This document shows, in pieces, positions 1-8,574 of a DNA stretch of 22,549 nt (the first letter of the stretch is position 1; each line of letters begins with the position of its first letter). The notes under the pieces were generated by a model. That model did not search any database. It was not told the origin of the DNA and saw only the letters and a program-made list of their open reading frames with translations. The stretch comes from CAYLLD01 sp964425135 (lineage in GTDB: Bacteria > Pseudomonadota > Alphaproteobacteria > Rhodobacterales > Rhodobacteraceae), in contig CAYRKW010000051.1 in assembly GCA_964425135.1 (NCBI GenBank), forward strand, positions 1-22,549, read 5' to 3'. The position numbers and the translations under genes were made by a program.

Positions 1-835
1 GTGCTTTGACAGCTGCGATTTTCAGGCCGCCGCGCAGTTTGTTGACCACGAGGGTTGCTAGCGCTTCGCCGTCCACATCTTCTGCGATGATCAGGAGTGG
101 CTTGCCAGACTGGATGACAGTTTCCAGAAGCGGAACCATTGGCTGAAGCGAAGAGAGCTTTTTCTCGTGCAACAGCACAAGGCAGTCTTCCAGATCAGCG
201 ATCATCTTGTCTGGGTTGGTGATGAAGTAAGGCGACAAGTAGCCGCGGTCGAACTGCATGCCTTCGACAACTTCGGTTTCTGTTTCCAGACCTTTGTTCT
301 CTTCGACAGTAATCACGCCTTCGTTGCCGACTTTTTGCATCGCATCTGCGATCTGGTCGCCGATGGCGGCTTCGCCGTTGGCCGAAATTGTACCGACCTG
401 CGCAACTTCTGCGCTGTCTTTAACTTCGCGAGAGGCTGATTTGATCGAAGCAACCGCGTTTTCAACGGCAAGATCAATACCGCGCTTGAGGTCCATCGGG
501 TTCATGCCAGCGGCAACCGATTTCAGACCTTCTTTGACGATGGCTTGCGCCAGAACCGTTGCAGTTGTTGTGCCGTCACCGGCTGTATCATTGGTGCGGG
601 AGGCCACTTCTTTGACCATCTGCGCGCCCATGTTTTCGAACTTGTCCTCAAGCTCGATTTCCTTGGCAACAGTCACACCATCTTTGGTGATGCGTGGTGC
701 GCCGAAGGATTTGTCGATGACCACATTGCGGCCCTTTGGACCGAGCGTTACTTTTACCGCATCTGCCAGAGTGTTGACGCCGTTAAGCATCCGGTTTCTG
801 GCGTCGGTATCGAATTTGACATCTTTAGCTGCCAT
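1..835 (-). CDS. groEL: 60 kDa chaperonin GroEL (N-terminal part, runs off window)
   Basis: ATP-driven barrel chaperonin that folds cytosolic proteins together with GroES. The visible 278 codons begin MAAKDVKFDTDARNRM and carry the family ATP-site signatures: TLGPKGRNV near residue 30 and the GDGTTTATVLAQ stretch near residues 86-97, followed by the GMNPMDLKRGID segment and the start of the apical domain. The gene is truncated only because the window ends; no internal stop is seen. The start is supported by an AGGAG ribosome site at 845-849, nine bases upstream. It lies 54 bp downstream of groES on the same strand, so the pair forms the usual groESL operon driven from the CIRCE-containing promoter near 1225-1287. 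Identification is secure from sequence recognition. Confidence 0.98.
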   Translation of the reverse strand, partial: MAAKDVKFDTDARNRMLNGVNTLADAVKVTLGPKGRNVVIDKSFGAPRITKDGVTVAKEIELEDKFENMGAQMVKEVASRTNDTAGDGTTTATVLAQAIVKEGLKSVAAGMNPMDLKRGIDLAVENAVASIKSASREVKDSAEVAQVGTISANGEAAIGDQIADAMQKVGNEGVITVEENKGLETETEVVEGMQFDRGYLSPYFITNPDKMIADLEDCLVLLHEKKLSSLQPMVPLLETVIQSGKPLLIIAEDVDGEALATLVVNKLRGGLKIAAVKA

Positions 836-889
836 GTCTCAATACTCCTATTGAATTGTCTTTTGGGGGGTCACGATTGGGTCCGGCGC

Positions 890-1177
890 TTAGCCGAGGA
901 TCCCCATGACATCGCTTTCTTTCATGATCAGCAGGTCTTCGCCGTCGAGCTTAATCTCGGTGCCGGACCATTTGCCGAACAGGATTTTGTCGCCAGCTTT
1001 GACGTCCATCTCTGCGCGTTTTCCGTTTTCGTCGCGCGCGCCTGTTCCAACAGCAACAATTTCGCCCTCGGACGGTTTTTCTTTTGCGCTATCTGGGATA
1101 ATCAGGCCACCGGCGGTTTTCTCGTCGCTTTCGAGGCGGCGAACAAGAACCCGGTCGTGAAGAGGCGTAAACTTCAT
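890..1177 (-). CDS. groES: 10 kDa co-chaperonin GroES
   Basis: Heptameric lid of the GroEL folding chamber, cytosolic. The protein is 95 residues, the normal length. It starts MKFTPLHDRVLVRR, has the mobile-loop region around ESDEKTAGGLIIPDSAKEKP (about residues 16-35) and the GTEIKLDGEDLLIMKESDVMGI C-terminus typical of the family. The frame is open further upstream to 1231, but that extension would run into the CIRCE operator and has no family match, so the ATG at 1175-1177 is chosen. First gene of the groESL operon; heat-shock control by HrcA is expected from the CIRCE element just upstream. Confidence 0.98.
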   Translation of the reverse strand: MKFTPLHDRVLVRRLESDEKTAGGLIIPDSAKEKPSEGEIVAVGTGARDENGKRAEMDVKAGDKILFGKWSGTEIKLDGEDLLIMKESDVMGILG

Positions 1178-1224
1178 GTTTTCAGTTCCTCGGTTGTCTC
1201 GTTTCGCAGGGCCCTCCACAGGTG

Positions 1225-1251
1225 TTAGCACTCGCCCTGCTTAAGTGCTAA
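1225..1251 (-). promoter_or_regulatory. CIRCE operator (HrcA binding site)
   Basis: An inverted repeat TTAGCACTC (1225-1233), 9-base spacer, AAGTGCTAA (1243-1251) matches the CIRCE consensus TTAGCACTC-N9-GAGTGCTAA with one mismatch. It lies between the groES start and the promoter, at the expected transcription start, so HrcA bound here would block groESL transcription until heat shock. The hrcA gene is not in the window. Confidence 0.95.
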
Positions 1252-1258
1252 CGGCGGG

Positions 1259-1287
1259 TAGATAGGGAGAGGGCGGTGGAGAGTCAA
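1259..1287 (-). promoter_or_regulatory. groESL promoter
   Basis: Reading leftward, a -35 TTGACT (1287-1282) is followed after 17 bases by TATCTA (1264-1259). The wider sequence CTTG...CCTATCTA also resembles alphaproteobacterial heat-shock (RpoH-type) promoters. The predicted start falls at the right edge of CIRCE, which fits repression by HrcA. Which sigma factor is used cannot be decided from sequence. Confidence 0.65.
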
Positions 1288-1351
1288 GACCACATTGCCG
1301 CCAAATTGGGCATTTAGTCTCAACGTGGATCGCTTACTGGGAAGAGTGGAT

Positions 1352-2338
1352 ATGTTCCAGCGCTTAATTGCTATTTTCATCGCAGTTTTGGTGGCCGCAT
1401 CGCCTGCGGTTGCGCAGGACAGTTGCGCGCAGGCCGAAGAGTTTGATGTTGATGCGCTGCTGTCAGATATCGATGACAGCCTGACGAATATTCCCTATCC
1501 GCGTGGTCTCTACTGGAAAGTGTCGCGCGATGGTGCGGACTCGCTGATTTACGGAACGGTGCATGTTCCCGACCCGCGCCTTGATATTCCTACATCGCTC
1601 TTTGACGCGATTGAGACGGCAGATACTTTGGTGCTTGAGATTGATGATCTTCAAGCGGTCGATATGCAGTCCGTCATATTGTCCCGGCTGGATATTTTCT
1701 TTCAGATCGACGGCCCTAACATGCGTCCGCTCTTCAGTGCAGACGAATGGCAGATGATATTGCGCCGATTGGAGCCGACAGGTCTGCCGGAGATTTTGGC
1801 CAACCGCATGAAGCCGTGGATACTTGGCGCTTTGATGTTCTTTGACCAATGCGAAAGTCTGCTGAACGCGCGTGCCGGAGATGGCGTGGATGCGATGATG
1901 CAGCGTCATGCAAAGGCATTTGACGTGCCTGTGGTTGGGCTGGAGACGATTGATGACTTGCTCAATCTGATTGATGACCGGGACGAGGCGCGCGATCTTG
2001 CCGCTCTCAAACAGATATTGCAGTTCCCGATCCCCAAGGAAAACAGTCCAGACGCGCTTCTCCCTCTTTACTTGCGCGGGGAGACGATGGCGGTTTGGTC
2101 GCTATTTGAAAGCCGCATGTATGCGTTTTTGCCAAGAGAATTGGCGAAGAGCATTGTGGACGGGACCTATGAGTTGCTGCTGACGAAACGCAACATCGCC
2201 TGGGTGGAGCAGTTGAACAGGCTTCTTGATAACGGCAATATCGTCGTCGGCGTTGGCGCGCTGCATCTACCGGGGGAAACTGGCATTTTGCGATTGCTTG
2301 AAGAGCGCGGTTTTACGGTGACGCCGGTGAAGGGATAG
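1352..2338 (+). CDS. TraB/GumN family protein, secreted
   Basis: A 328-residue protein with an N-terminal signal peptide (MFQRLIAIFIAVLVAASPAVAQ, cleavage probably after AVAQ) and the paired motifs of the TraB/GumN family: YGTVHVPD around residues 67-74 and GVGALHLPGETG near the C-terminus, plus GLET in the middle. The conserved GT(V)H and GALH histidines and the internal glutamate are the residues proposed to form a metal site in the related Tiki proteases. The function of the bacterial members is not settled. The frame opens at 1295, but the ATG at 1352 is chosen because it directly precedes the signal peptide and follows a purine-rich GGAAGAG. It is transcribed divergently from groESL. No partner is evident. 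Confidence 0.85.
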   Translation: MFQRLIAIFIAVLVAASPAVAQDSCAQAEEFDVDALLSDIDDSLTNIPYPRGLYWKVSRDGADSLIYGTVHVPDPRLDIPTSLFDAIETADTLVLEIDDLQAVDMQSVILSRLDIFFQIDGPNMRPLFSADEWQMILRRLEPTGLPEILANRMKPWILGALMFFDQCESLLNARAGDGVDAMMQRHAKAFDVPVVGLETIDDLLNLIDDRDEARDLAALKQILQFPIPKENSPDALLPLYLRGETMAVWSLFESRMYAFLPRELAKSIVDGTYELLLTKRNIAWVEQLNRLLDNGNIVVGVGALHLPGETGILRLLEERGFTVTPVKG

Positions 2339-2436
2339 GCCGTTTCTTCGCGGCTGCACACTGCGCTCACTTTCACCTACAAGATTGCACCCGCGCATGA
2401 TAAGCCGCGAGCAAACTCCAAAACGCAGTGCATCAT

Positions 2437-3315
2437 ATGACACAAATTATCGAAAACCTGTCGGACGTCTCGGCGCAGTATGACGTTGTTTTTTGCGATC
2501 TCTGGGGATGTTTGCACAATGGCCGCGAGGTGTTTCCTGCTGCGGTGAAAGCCCTGCAAGCGTATCGTGCGCAGGGCGGTATCGTCGCGCTTGTCACAAA
2601 TGCGCCGCGCCCGGCCCACAGCGTTGCAGCGCAACTCGAACGACTTGGCGCACCGCGCGATTGCTATGATGTCATCGCAACGTCCGGGGATAGCGCGCAA
2701 ACTGCGATGGCCGCAGGTCTGTTCGGACGCAAGGTTTATCATTTGGGGCCGGCGGACAAAGATGCGCATTTCTTCGTCCATGCTGACGGATCGCCAGTGG
2801 ATGTCGAGCGTGTGCCGCTGGGTGAGGCGGAGGGCATCGTTTGCACAGGTCTTGTCGATGATACGAAAGAGACGCCCGATGACTATCGCGCGATAATTTT
2901 AGAGGGCGTCAATCGGGGCCTGCCACTGCTTTGCGCAAACCCGGACATTGTTGTCGATTTCGGCGAGACCCGCCGCTTTTGCGCTGGAGCTTTGGCGCTT
3001 GCCTATACCGAAGCGGGCGGGCAGAGCCACTATTTCGGCAAGCCGCATCCGCCGATTTATGCGTTGACCCGCACACTGGTGACCAGCCATAGCGGCCGGG
3101 CCATCGATGACGATCGGATCTTGTGCATCGGGGATGGATTGCCGACCGATGTGAAAGGCGCGCTAGGGGAAAATCTGGATTGCCTGTTTATATCGGGCGG
3201 TTTGGCCGCCGAGGAGACTGGAACAGTCGATGGTGTCCCGAATTTGCAACGCACAAATGACACGCTTGGCAGAGCTCTGGTGAATTCTCGTTTTACGATC
3301 GGGCATCTACGATAG
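2437..3315 (+). CDS. HAD-superfamily class IIA hydrolase (TIGR01459-like)
   Basis: A 292-residue cytosolic protein resembling the NagD-like class IIA HAD phosphatases, specifically the alphaproteobacterial TIGR01459 group. Motif I is CDLWGCLHNG (nucleophile Asp at about residue 21), motif II is VTNAPRP, the GKPHPPIY segment provides the conserved Lys, and CIGDGLPTDVKGA is motif IV. The usual second Asp of motif I (DxD) is Trp here, which I recall as a trait of this subgroup. The substrate is unknown; a sugar phosphate or nucleotide monophosphate would be typical of NagD relatives. A GTG at 2428 could add three residues; the ATG is preferred although no strong ribosome site is visible for either. 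Stands alone between TraB/GumN and the AT-rich gap before the MaoC gene. Confidence 0.85.
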   Translation: MTQIIENLSDVSAQYDVVFCDLWGCLHNGREVFPAAVKALQAYRAQGGIVALVTNAPRPAHSVAAQLERLGAPRDCYDVIATSGDSAQTAMAAGLFGRKVYHLGPADKDAHFFVHADGSPVDVERVPLGEAEGIVCTGLVDDTKETPDDYRAIILEGVNRGLPLLCANPDIVVDFGETRRFCAGALALAYTEAGGQSHYFGKPHPPIYALTRTLVTSHSGRAIDDDRILCIGDGLPTDVKGALGENLDCLFISGGLAAEETGTVDGVPNLQRTNDTLGRALVNSRFTIGHLR

Positions 3316-3510
3316 GAAAAAACCGATATTTTTCAGGGTGATAGGAGGATTAGGCGCGCATTCTGTTTCGCGAAGCCAATTCACTGCGTAATTAAATTAC
3401 AAAATATATAAGATAATTGTGAAATTATTGCGCAACATTGTTGCTCAGGTTGCGATCTAGTGCTAATTATTGTGCTGCGCGATAAGCGAGAATCGGACTG
3501 GGGTATTGGA

Positions 3511-3969
3511 ATGTTAGATCATCCGCGAAGTCATAATCTGCCGGTTGGCACAATCCCGATTGAGGATCTTGAAATCGGCATGTCGCGTGAGATTGCGAAA
3601 ACAATCACGGATGTTGATATCCAGATGTTCTCGGAGCTGTCGCTGGATTGCAATCCGGTGCATCTCGATGAAGAATACGCGCAAGAGACGATTTTTCGCG
3701 GACGCGTGGCGCATGGCATGCTGACGGCGGGTCTTTTTTCCGCGATTATTGGCGAGCAGCTTCCGGGACACGGTTCGGTCTATCTGGGTCAAAACCTGAA
3801 GTTCCTTGCGCCCGTTCGCCCCGGGGATCGCGTTGAGGCGAAACTGACCGTGCGCGAAATTAATCATGCCAAACGTCATGTCACCCTTGATTGCATCGCC
3901 TTGGTCGGCGACAAAGCTGTCCTGAAGGGTGAGGCCTTGGTTTTGGCGCCGAGCCGTAAATTCGACTAG
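3511..3969 (+). CDS. MaoC family dehydratase ((R)-specific enoyl-CoA hydratase type)
   Basis: A 152-residue single hot-dog-fold protein. The hydratase signature is clear: LDCNPVHLDEEYAQ carries the catalytic Asp (about residue 46) and His (about residue 51), followed by GRVAHGMLTAGLFSAIIGEQLPG. Relatives such as PhaJ hydrate trans-2-enoyl-CoA to (R)-3-hydroxyacyl-CoA; the actual substrate here is unknown. The open frame begins at 3460, but family homology starts at the MLDHPRSH region, so the ATG at 3511 is chosen. The 195-bp gap upstream (3316-3510) is strikingly AT-rich around 3390-3430 and probably holds the promoter, but I could not fix a convincing -35/-10 pair. It is followed after 30 bp by ribF. 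Confidence 0.9.
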   Translation: MLDHPRSHNLPVGTIPIEDLEIGMSREIAKTITDVDIQMFSELSLDCNPVHLDEEYAQETIFRGRVAHGMLTAGLFSAIIGEQLPGHGSVYLGQNLKFLAPVRPGDRVEAKLTVREINHAKRHVTLDCIALVGDKAVLKGEALVLAPSRKFD

Positions 3970-3999
3970 GCGGTGCGACCCGCCATGTGAGCGGGCTGG

Positions 4000-4944
4000 A
4001 TGATAAAGCGCCACCAGAGTTATTCTGATCTCAATGTGGATGATCGCGGCTGCGCGATAGCTATCGGCAACTTCGACGGTGTGCATTTGGGGCATCAGTC
4101 GGTGCTCGCGCTGGCCCGCGCGGCCTCTGCCGAGCATGATGCGCCTTTGGGTGTTTTGACGTTTGAGCCGCATCCGCGCGCCTATTTCGCCCCCGATGCG
4201 CCGCCCTTTCGCTTGATGAATGCCACCGCCAAAGCGCATCGGCTGGGATTGCTGGGTGTTGATCATGTCTATGAAGTCCAGTTCGATAAAGCCTTTGCGT
4301 CGCTGAGTGCGGAAGAATTTATTCAGCGCGTTCTCATCGACGGGCTGGACGTTCGGCATGTTGTTGTGGGGGCGGATTTTTGCTTTGGAAAGGGACGCTC
4401 GGGATCGCCTAAAACGCTGCGTGATGCGGGCAAATCGCATGGATTTGGTGTCACGATCGCCCCGCTTGTTTCAGATGCAACAGGGGATTTTTCCTCGACC
4501 GCTATCCGAAATGCGCTGAGTGACGGACGCCCTGAAGAGGCAGCACGAATGCTCGGTCATTGGCACCGGTTTGAAGGCGTGGTGGAGAGCGGCGAGAAAC
4601 AGGGGCGCGCGTTAGGGTTTCCCACGGCCAATCTGTCGCTCGATGGTCTGCATCTTCCCAAGTTTGGCGTTTACGCGGTGCAAATCGATGTTGAGGACGG
4701 GGCGCACAAAGGGTCGTATCGCGGCGCTGCATCGCTTGGCGTGAAGCCGACCATGGGGGAGTTTGCGCCCAATCTGGAGACGTATATTTTCGATTTCGAC
4801 GGCGATATCTACGACCAACCGATTTCGGTGGCGCTCGTTGCGTTCCTGCGTCCTGAGCTGAAATTTGACACGCTCGATGCGCTGATCGCGCAGATGACGA
4901 CAGATTGCGAGGCGGCACGCGCAGCGTTGCAGGCCATCGGTTAG
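4000..4944 (+). CDS. ribF: Bifunctional riboflavin kinase / FAD synthetase
   Basis: Makes FMN from riboflavin and then FAD from FMN, in the cytosol. The protein is 314 residues, the normal size. The N-terminal nucleotidyltransferase domain has AIGNFDGVHLGH (residues 21-32), GVLTFEPHPR, VVGADFCFGKGRSG and FSSTAIR. The C-terminal flavokinase domain has GRALGFPTANL, YRGAASLGVKPT and LETYIFDFDGDIY, where the Asn and Glu act in catalysis. It is convergent with the TlpA-like gene, with only 6 bp between stops, and may be co-transcribed with the upstream MaoC gene. Confidence 0.97.
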   Translation: MIKRHQSYSDLNVDDRGCAIAIGNFDGVHLGHQSVLALARAASAEHDAPLGVLTFEPHPRAYFAPDAPPFRLMNATAKAHRLGLLGVDHVYEVQFDKAFASLSAEEFIQRVLIDGLDVRHVVVGADFCFGKGRSGSPKTLRDAGKSHGFGVTIAPLVSDATGDFSSTAIRNALSDGRPEEAARMLGHWHRFEGVVESGEKQGRALGFPTANLSLDGLHLPKFGVYAVQIDVEDGAHKGSYRGAASLGVKPTMGEFAPNLETYIFDFDGDIYDQPISVALVAFLRPELKFDTLDALIAQMTTDCEAARAALQAIG

Positions 4945-4950
4945 TGCAGT

Positions 4951-5550
4951 TCAGGGGCGCAATGGCGCCAGGATCATTCGGGACGTTTCCGCATCCGGTG
5001 CCTGCGCCAAAGCATCGAGCCAGCCAATGATTTCCTTATCGCTCCAGTCGAACCGACCGCCCAGCACAGCGCCGACAACTTGCGCGTATTTGTCGATGAT
5101 GATCGTTGTCGGCGTTCCTTGCGCGCCCACCTGTTGAAACAACTCCATGCGCAGATCGCGCAATATCGGCAGCGCGTCGAGATCCTTTCGTTTCATGTAG
5201 CTGGCGAGCCTTGCGTCCGGTGTCTCGCTGCGATCTACCGAGACCGGACGGATATGGATCCCGCGCCCCTCAACTTCGCGTGCCAGCGCATTGAGGCGGG
5301 GCATTTCCGTTTCGCATTCATGGCACCACGTCGCCCAGAAGGTCACAACGGAAACCTGATCTTTGAGCTCACGAAAATTGACGATATCGCCGTTTGCATC
5401 GATGATGCGACTGTGCGGGATTGCCGGACCTTCCGTCAGTGGAATGACACGTTCGAAAAGCAGTCCGTCACGGCTCGGCTCGAACGCCATTGCAGCGATG
5501 GCGGTTATGAAAAAGGCGACGCATGTTGACAGTAGATATCTCATGAACAT
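4951..5550 (-). CDS. TlpA-like periplasmic thiol-disulfide oxidoreductase
   Basis: A 199-residue exported thioredoxin-fold protein. The N-terminus from MFMRYLLSTCVAFFITAIAAMA is a signal peptide or anchor. The core has VVTFWATWCHECETEMPRLNALA with the redox pair CHEC at about residues 76-79, and GTPTTIIID with the cis-proline opposite the active site. Such proteins reduce or exchange disulfides in the periplasm, often for cytochrome c maturation or copper-site assembly, but no such partner gene is nearby. The frame is open back to 5595, and the next Met (5544) is also possible. 5550 is preferred because the hydrophobic export segment follows directly. It faces ribF tail to tail. Confidence 0.9.
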   Translation of the reverse strand: MFMRYLLSTCVAFFITAIAAMAFEPSRDGLLFERVIPLTEGPAIPHSRIIDANGDIVNFRELKDQVSVVTFWATWCHECETEMPRLNALAREVEGRGIHIRPVSVDRSETPDARLASYMKRKDLDALPILRDLRMELFQQVGAQGTPTTIIIDKYAQVVGAVLGGRFDWSDKEIIGWLDALAQAPDAETSRMILAPLRP

Positions 5551-5636
5551 GCGTTTAACATGATCGCGCTCAGCGCAAAAATCACGTTTGCGCAAAATCG
5601 CTTTTCAATGCGCAGCACGCGTCCTATGTCACGTGA

Positions 5637-6092
5637 ATGGCCAAACGCATTCGCAAAAAATTCTGGAAAACGCAGCCCATCTCAGCGCTTACCAGCGATG
5701 AATGGGAGGCATTATGCGATGGATGCGGAAAATGCTGCCTCCTCAAGCTCGAAGATTTTGACACTGGCGCGGTTGAATACACTAATATCGCCTGCCGTTT
5801 GCTTGACGAGGGGACATGCCGCTGTTCGCAATATGAAATCCGCAAACAACTGGTGCCGTCCTGCGTTGTGATCACGCCAGACACGCTGTCGGATGTGGCC
5901 TATTGGATGCCGACCACCTGCGCCTATCGCAGGTTGCACGAAGGCAAGGATCTGCCCGACTGGCATCCGCTTGTCACAGGCAACCCCCGCTCGACCCATG
6001 AAGCTGGCATGTCGATGATCAATCGCACTGTTCCTGAGTTTGAGGTCGAGGAAGACGAATACGAAGACTACATAGTAGAAGGACTTCAATAA
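5637..6092 (+). CDS. YcgN family cysteine-cluster protein (UPF0260)
   Basis: A 151-residue protein matching the UPF0260/YcgN family. It contains CDGCGKCCLLKLED (Cys at about residues 27, 30, 33, 34), then CRLLDEGTCRCSQY and CAYRRLHEGKDLPDWHPL. The CxxCxxCC plus downstream cysteines is the YkgJ/YcgN pattern thought to bind a metal or iron-sulfur cluster. The biochemical role is unknown. The C-terminus is very acidic. The stop overlaps the next gene's ATG by one base (TAATG at 6090-6094), so translation is probably coupled to the threonine aldolase. It is divergent from the TlpA-like gene, so the promoter must lie around 5551-5636. Confidence 0.92.
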   Translation: MAKRIRKKFWKTQPISALTSDEWEALCDGCGKCCLLKLEDFDTGAVEYTNIACRLLDEGTCRCSQYEIRKQLVPSCVVITPDTLSDVAYWMPTTCAYRRLHEGKDLPDWHPLVTGNPRSTHEAGMSMINRTVPEFEVEEDEYEDYIVEGLQ

Positions 6093-7141
6093 TGTGGTTC
6101 ACATCAGACAACGCAGGCCCCGCTGCGCCCGAAGTGATGGATGCGCTGAACGCTTGCAACAATGGCTATACCTCCGGTTATGGCGCCGAGGAGGGGATGG
6201 CACGGGTGACGGCGCGCATTCGCGATATTTTTGAAAGTCCAGAGGCGGCGGTTTATCTGGTCTCGACCGGAACAGCGGCCAATTCCATCGCGCTCGCAAC
6301 TTACAGCGCGCCTTGGTCGAGCATCTACTGTTCGGACGATGCGCATGTCGAATGGGATGAGTGCGGCGCTCCGGAATTTTTCACGGGCGGCGCCAAGCTC
6401 GTGACTGTTGATGCGAAAGACGGCAAGATGAAGCCAGCAGCCTTGTCGCAAATTCTGGAGAACGGCACGCAGTCTGATGTGCATCAGACCCAACGCGGTG
6501 CGTTGACCATCACGAATGCCACAGAATTGGGCGCTGTCTACACACCCAAAGAGGTTGAGGCACTCACGCAAATTGCCAAAGCCTATGATCTGCCGTGCCA
6601 TATGGATGGTGCGCGCTTTGCCAATGCGGTTGTTTCGGCCAATTGCACACCTGCTGAGATGACATGGAAGTCGGGCATTGATGTGCTTAGCTTTGGCGGC
6701 ACCAAAAACGGCTGCGCGGGTGTCGAAGCGGTCGTGATGTTTGATCCTGAAAAGGCTTGGGAGTTTGAGTTGCGGCGCAAGCGCGGGGGGCATTTGTTGT
6801 CCAAGCATCGCTATCTTTCGGCCCAGATGGACGCCTATCTGAAAGATGATTTGTGGCTGAGTCTTGCCAAAAGCGCGAACACGGCAGCGGCGACGCTGCA
6901 CGCCGGATTGAAGTCTGCGGGCAAGACAAGCGTGCATGGTCATGCCGCGAATATGATGTTTTTCAGGATGAAGCGCGCGGAACATCAGCGCATCCTTGAT
7001 GCCGGTGCGCATTACTATTTATGGCCGCATACCGCGACGCTTGATGGTGACCCGGATGAGGAAGTCACCTGCCGTATCGTCTGTAACTGGTCGACGCGTA
7101 CCGATGAGATTAGCGCGTTTGTGCAACTTGCGCGAGGTTAA
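6092..7141 (+). CDS. ltaE: Low-specificity L-threonine aldolase (PLP enzyme)
   Basis: A fold-type I PLP enzyme of 349 residues that cleaves L-threonine or L-allo-threonine to glycine and acetaldehyde. Motifs: SDNAGPAAPEVMDAL at the N-terminus, STGTAANSIAL for cofactor phosphate binding, CHMDGARFANA with the Asp that pairs with the PLP ring nitrogen, and SFGGTKNG with the Schiff-base lysine at residue 205. Ribosome site AGAAGGA lies at about 6077-6083, inside the end of the YcgN gene, and the start overlaps that gene's stop. Beta-eliminating lyases are related, so the exact amino-acid specificity is inferred from the family only. Confidence 0.9.
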   Translation: MWFTSDNAGPAAPEVMDALNACNNGYTSGYGAEEGMARVTARIRDIFESPEAAVYLVSTGTAANSIALATYSAPWSSIYCSDDAHVEWDECGAPEFFTGGAKLVTVDAKDGKMKPAALSQILENGTQSDVHQTQRGALTITNATELGAVYTPKEVEALTQIAKAYDLPCHMDGARFANAVVSANCTPAEMTWKSGIDVLSFGGTKNGCAGVEAVVMFDPEKAWEFELRRKRGGHLLSKHRYLSAQMDAYLKDDLWLSLAKSANTAAATLHAGLKSAGKTSVHGHAANMMFFRMKRAEHQRILDAGAHYYLWPHTATLDGDPDEEVTCRIVCNWSTRTDEISAFVQLARG

Positions 7142-7429
7142 GTGCAGGTAGGCGTGCGGTTTCCACAAAATCTGCATCAAATACCGCAAAATCTGATCGA
7201 AACAGCGGCCTGATCTGCGCTTGCTGGGCAGGGGTATGGGGCCGGGGATTACGGACGCGCTGATGACGGCATCGGTTGGCGGGACACGTCTCCTTTCGCC
7301 CGATACTGGTGCAAAGTTTGAGAGTGCCCAGACATAGCCCATTGGCACGCGAAAGGCATGATTTTGATCTTGCGCTCACGCCGCAAAGGACGATTGTTAG
7401 CGCCTGTCAGCACGTAAGGAGACAGTGGC

Positions 7430-8473
7430 ATGCCGCGCACAACACTTGGACGGACAACGATTGAGGTCAGCGACTTTTGCCTTGGCACGATGACTTTCGG
7501 GACCAACACCGATGAGGATGAGGCGCACCGCCAGCTTGATGCGAGCCTTGATTACGGTTTTGACTTTCTCGACACGGCTGAGATGTATCCGGTCAATCCT
7601 GTGCGAAAGGAAACGGTTGGCGGCACCGAAGAGATTATCGGTCGCTGGAATGCCAGGACCGGGCGCCGAGGCGACTATATCATCGCGACCAAATGCGCTG
7701 GCGAGAATGGCAGTTTCGTGCGTGAAGGGCAGATGGTCGATGGTAAGATAATCCGGCTGGCCTGCGAAGGTTCGCTCAAGCGTTTGCAAACAGATGTCAT
7801 CGATCTCTATCAGCTTCACTGGCCAAATCGCGGGTCATACCATTTTCGCCAGATTTGGGAGTATGACCCGTCCGGGCAAAATCGCGCTACAACCGTCCAG
7901 CATATGGATGATGTCATGGGGGCGCTTGGAGAGCTTGTGGATGAAGGCAAAATCCGCGCGTTTGGCCTTTCGAATGAAAGCGCATGGGGAACGGCGCAAT
8001 GGCTTGCGGCGGGTGAGCGCAGCTCCGGGCCGCGTATTGCCAGTATTCAGAATGAATATTCCGCCCTGTGCCGCATGCCGTATGACGGAGATATGGCGGA
8101 GCTTGGCCATCATGAGGACGTCACGCTTCTTGCGTTCTCGCCGCTCGCAACCGGGTTTGTGACCGGAAAGTATCTCGATGGCGCGCTGCCCGAAGGGTCT
8201 CGCAATGCGATCGCGGGCGGCTCGCCGCGCAATTCACCGCGCCTTGACGATGCGGTTCGCGCCTATCTCGATGTTGCGCAAAAACATGCGCTTGATCCGG
8301 TGCATATGGCGTTGGCGTTCTGCCGCCAGCGTCCGTTTCCCTGCATTCCCATCTTCGGCGCAACGACAATGTCGCAGCTGGAGCATATCGCTGCTGGGCG
8401 TGATTTGAGCTTGGGCGAGGACGTTCTTGTCGACCTGAATGCTGCATATCGCGCGCATCCCATGCCGTACTGA
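7430..8473 (+). CDS. Aldo/keto reductase, Tas-like
   Basis: A 347-residue NADPH-dependent aldo/keto reductase with TIM-barrel fold. The catalytic tetrad is visible: Asp48 and Tyr53 in FLDTAEMYPVNP, Lys88 in IIATK, His130 in YQLHWPNRG. The overall course (GTMTFG, AEMYPV, SLKRLQTDVIDLYQLHWP, GLSNESAWG, LAFSPLATGFVTGKYL, IFGATTMSQLEHI) follows E. coli Tas closely. The physiological substrate is unknown. It has a strong ribosome site AAGGAGA (7416-7422). The 288 bp upstream hold no gene I can recognise. Confidence 0.93.
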   Translation: MPRTTLGRTTIEVSDFCLGTMTFGTNTDEDEAHRQLDASLDYGFDFLDTAEMYPVNPVRKETVGGTEEIIGRWNARTGRRGDYIIATKCAGENGSFVREGQMVDGKIIRLACEGSLKRLQTDVIDLYQLHWPNRGSYHFRQIWEYDPSGQNRATTVQHMDDVMGALGELVDEGKIRAFGLSNESAWGTAQWLAAGERSSGPRIASIQNEYSALCRMPYDGDMAELGHHEDVTLLAFSPLATGFVTGKYLDGALPEGSRNAIAGGSPRNSPRLDDAVRAYLDVAQKHALDPVHMALAFCRQRPFPCIPIFGATTMSQLEHIAAGRDLSLGEDVLVDLNAAYRAHPMPY

Positions 8474-8574
8474 TCGCCTTTGAGGGGCTGAAGTGCGCTC
8501 TGCGCCAATCCTCAATTGACCCTTTCTGCCCCTTTGCCTATGAGACAAGCCAAGCGCAGCAAAGCGAACGGATC

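Noticed and set aside
1..835. groEL as a truncated pseudogene
   Set aside because: The frame is intact up to the window edge; the truncation is only due to where the window begins.
6104..7012. Minus-strand frame of 302 codons opposite the threonine aldolase
   Set aside because: The aldolase frame has the PLP lysine and all motifs; the antisense frame shows none.
7142..7429. Possible small gene (34 codons from 7236) in the gap before the aldo/keto reductase
   Set aside because: It has no ribosome site and no recognisable sequence, and an open frame of this size is expected by chance.
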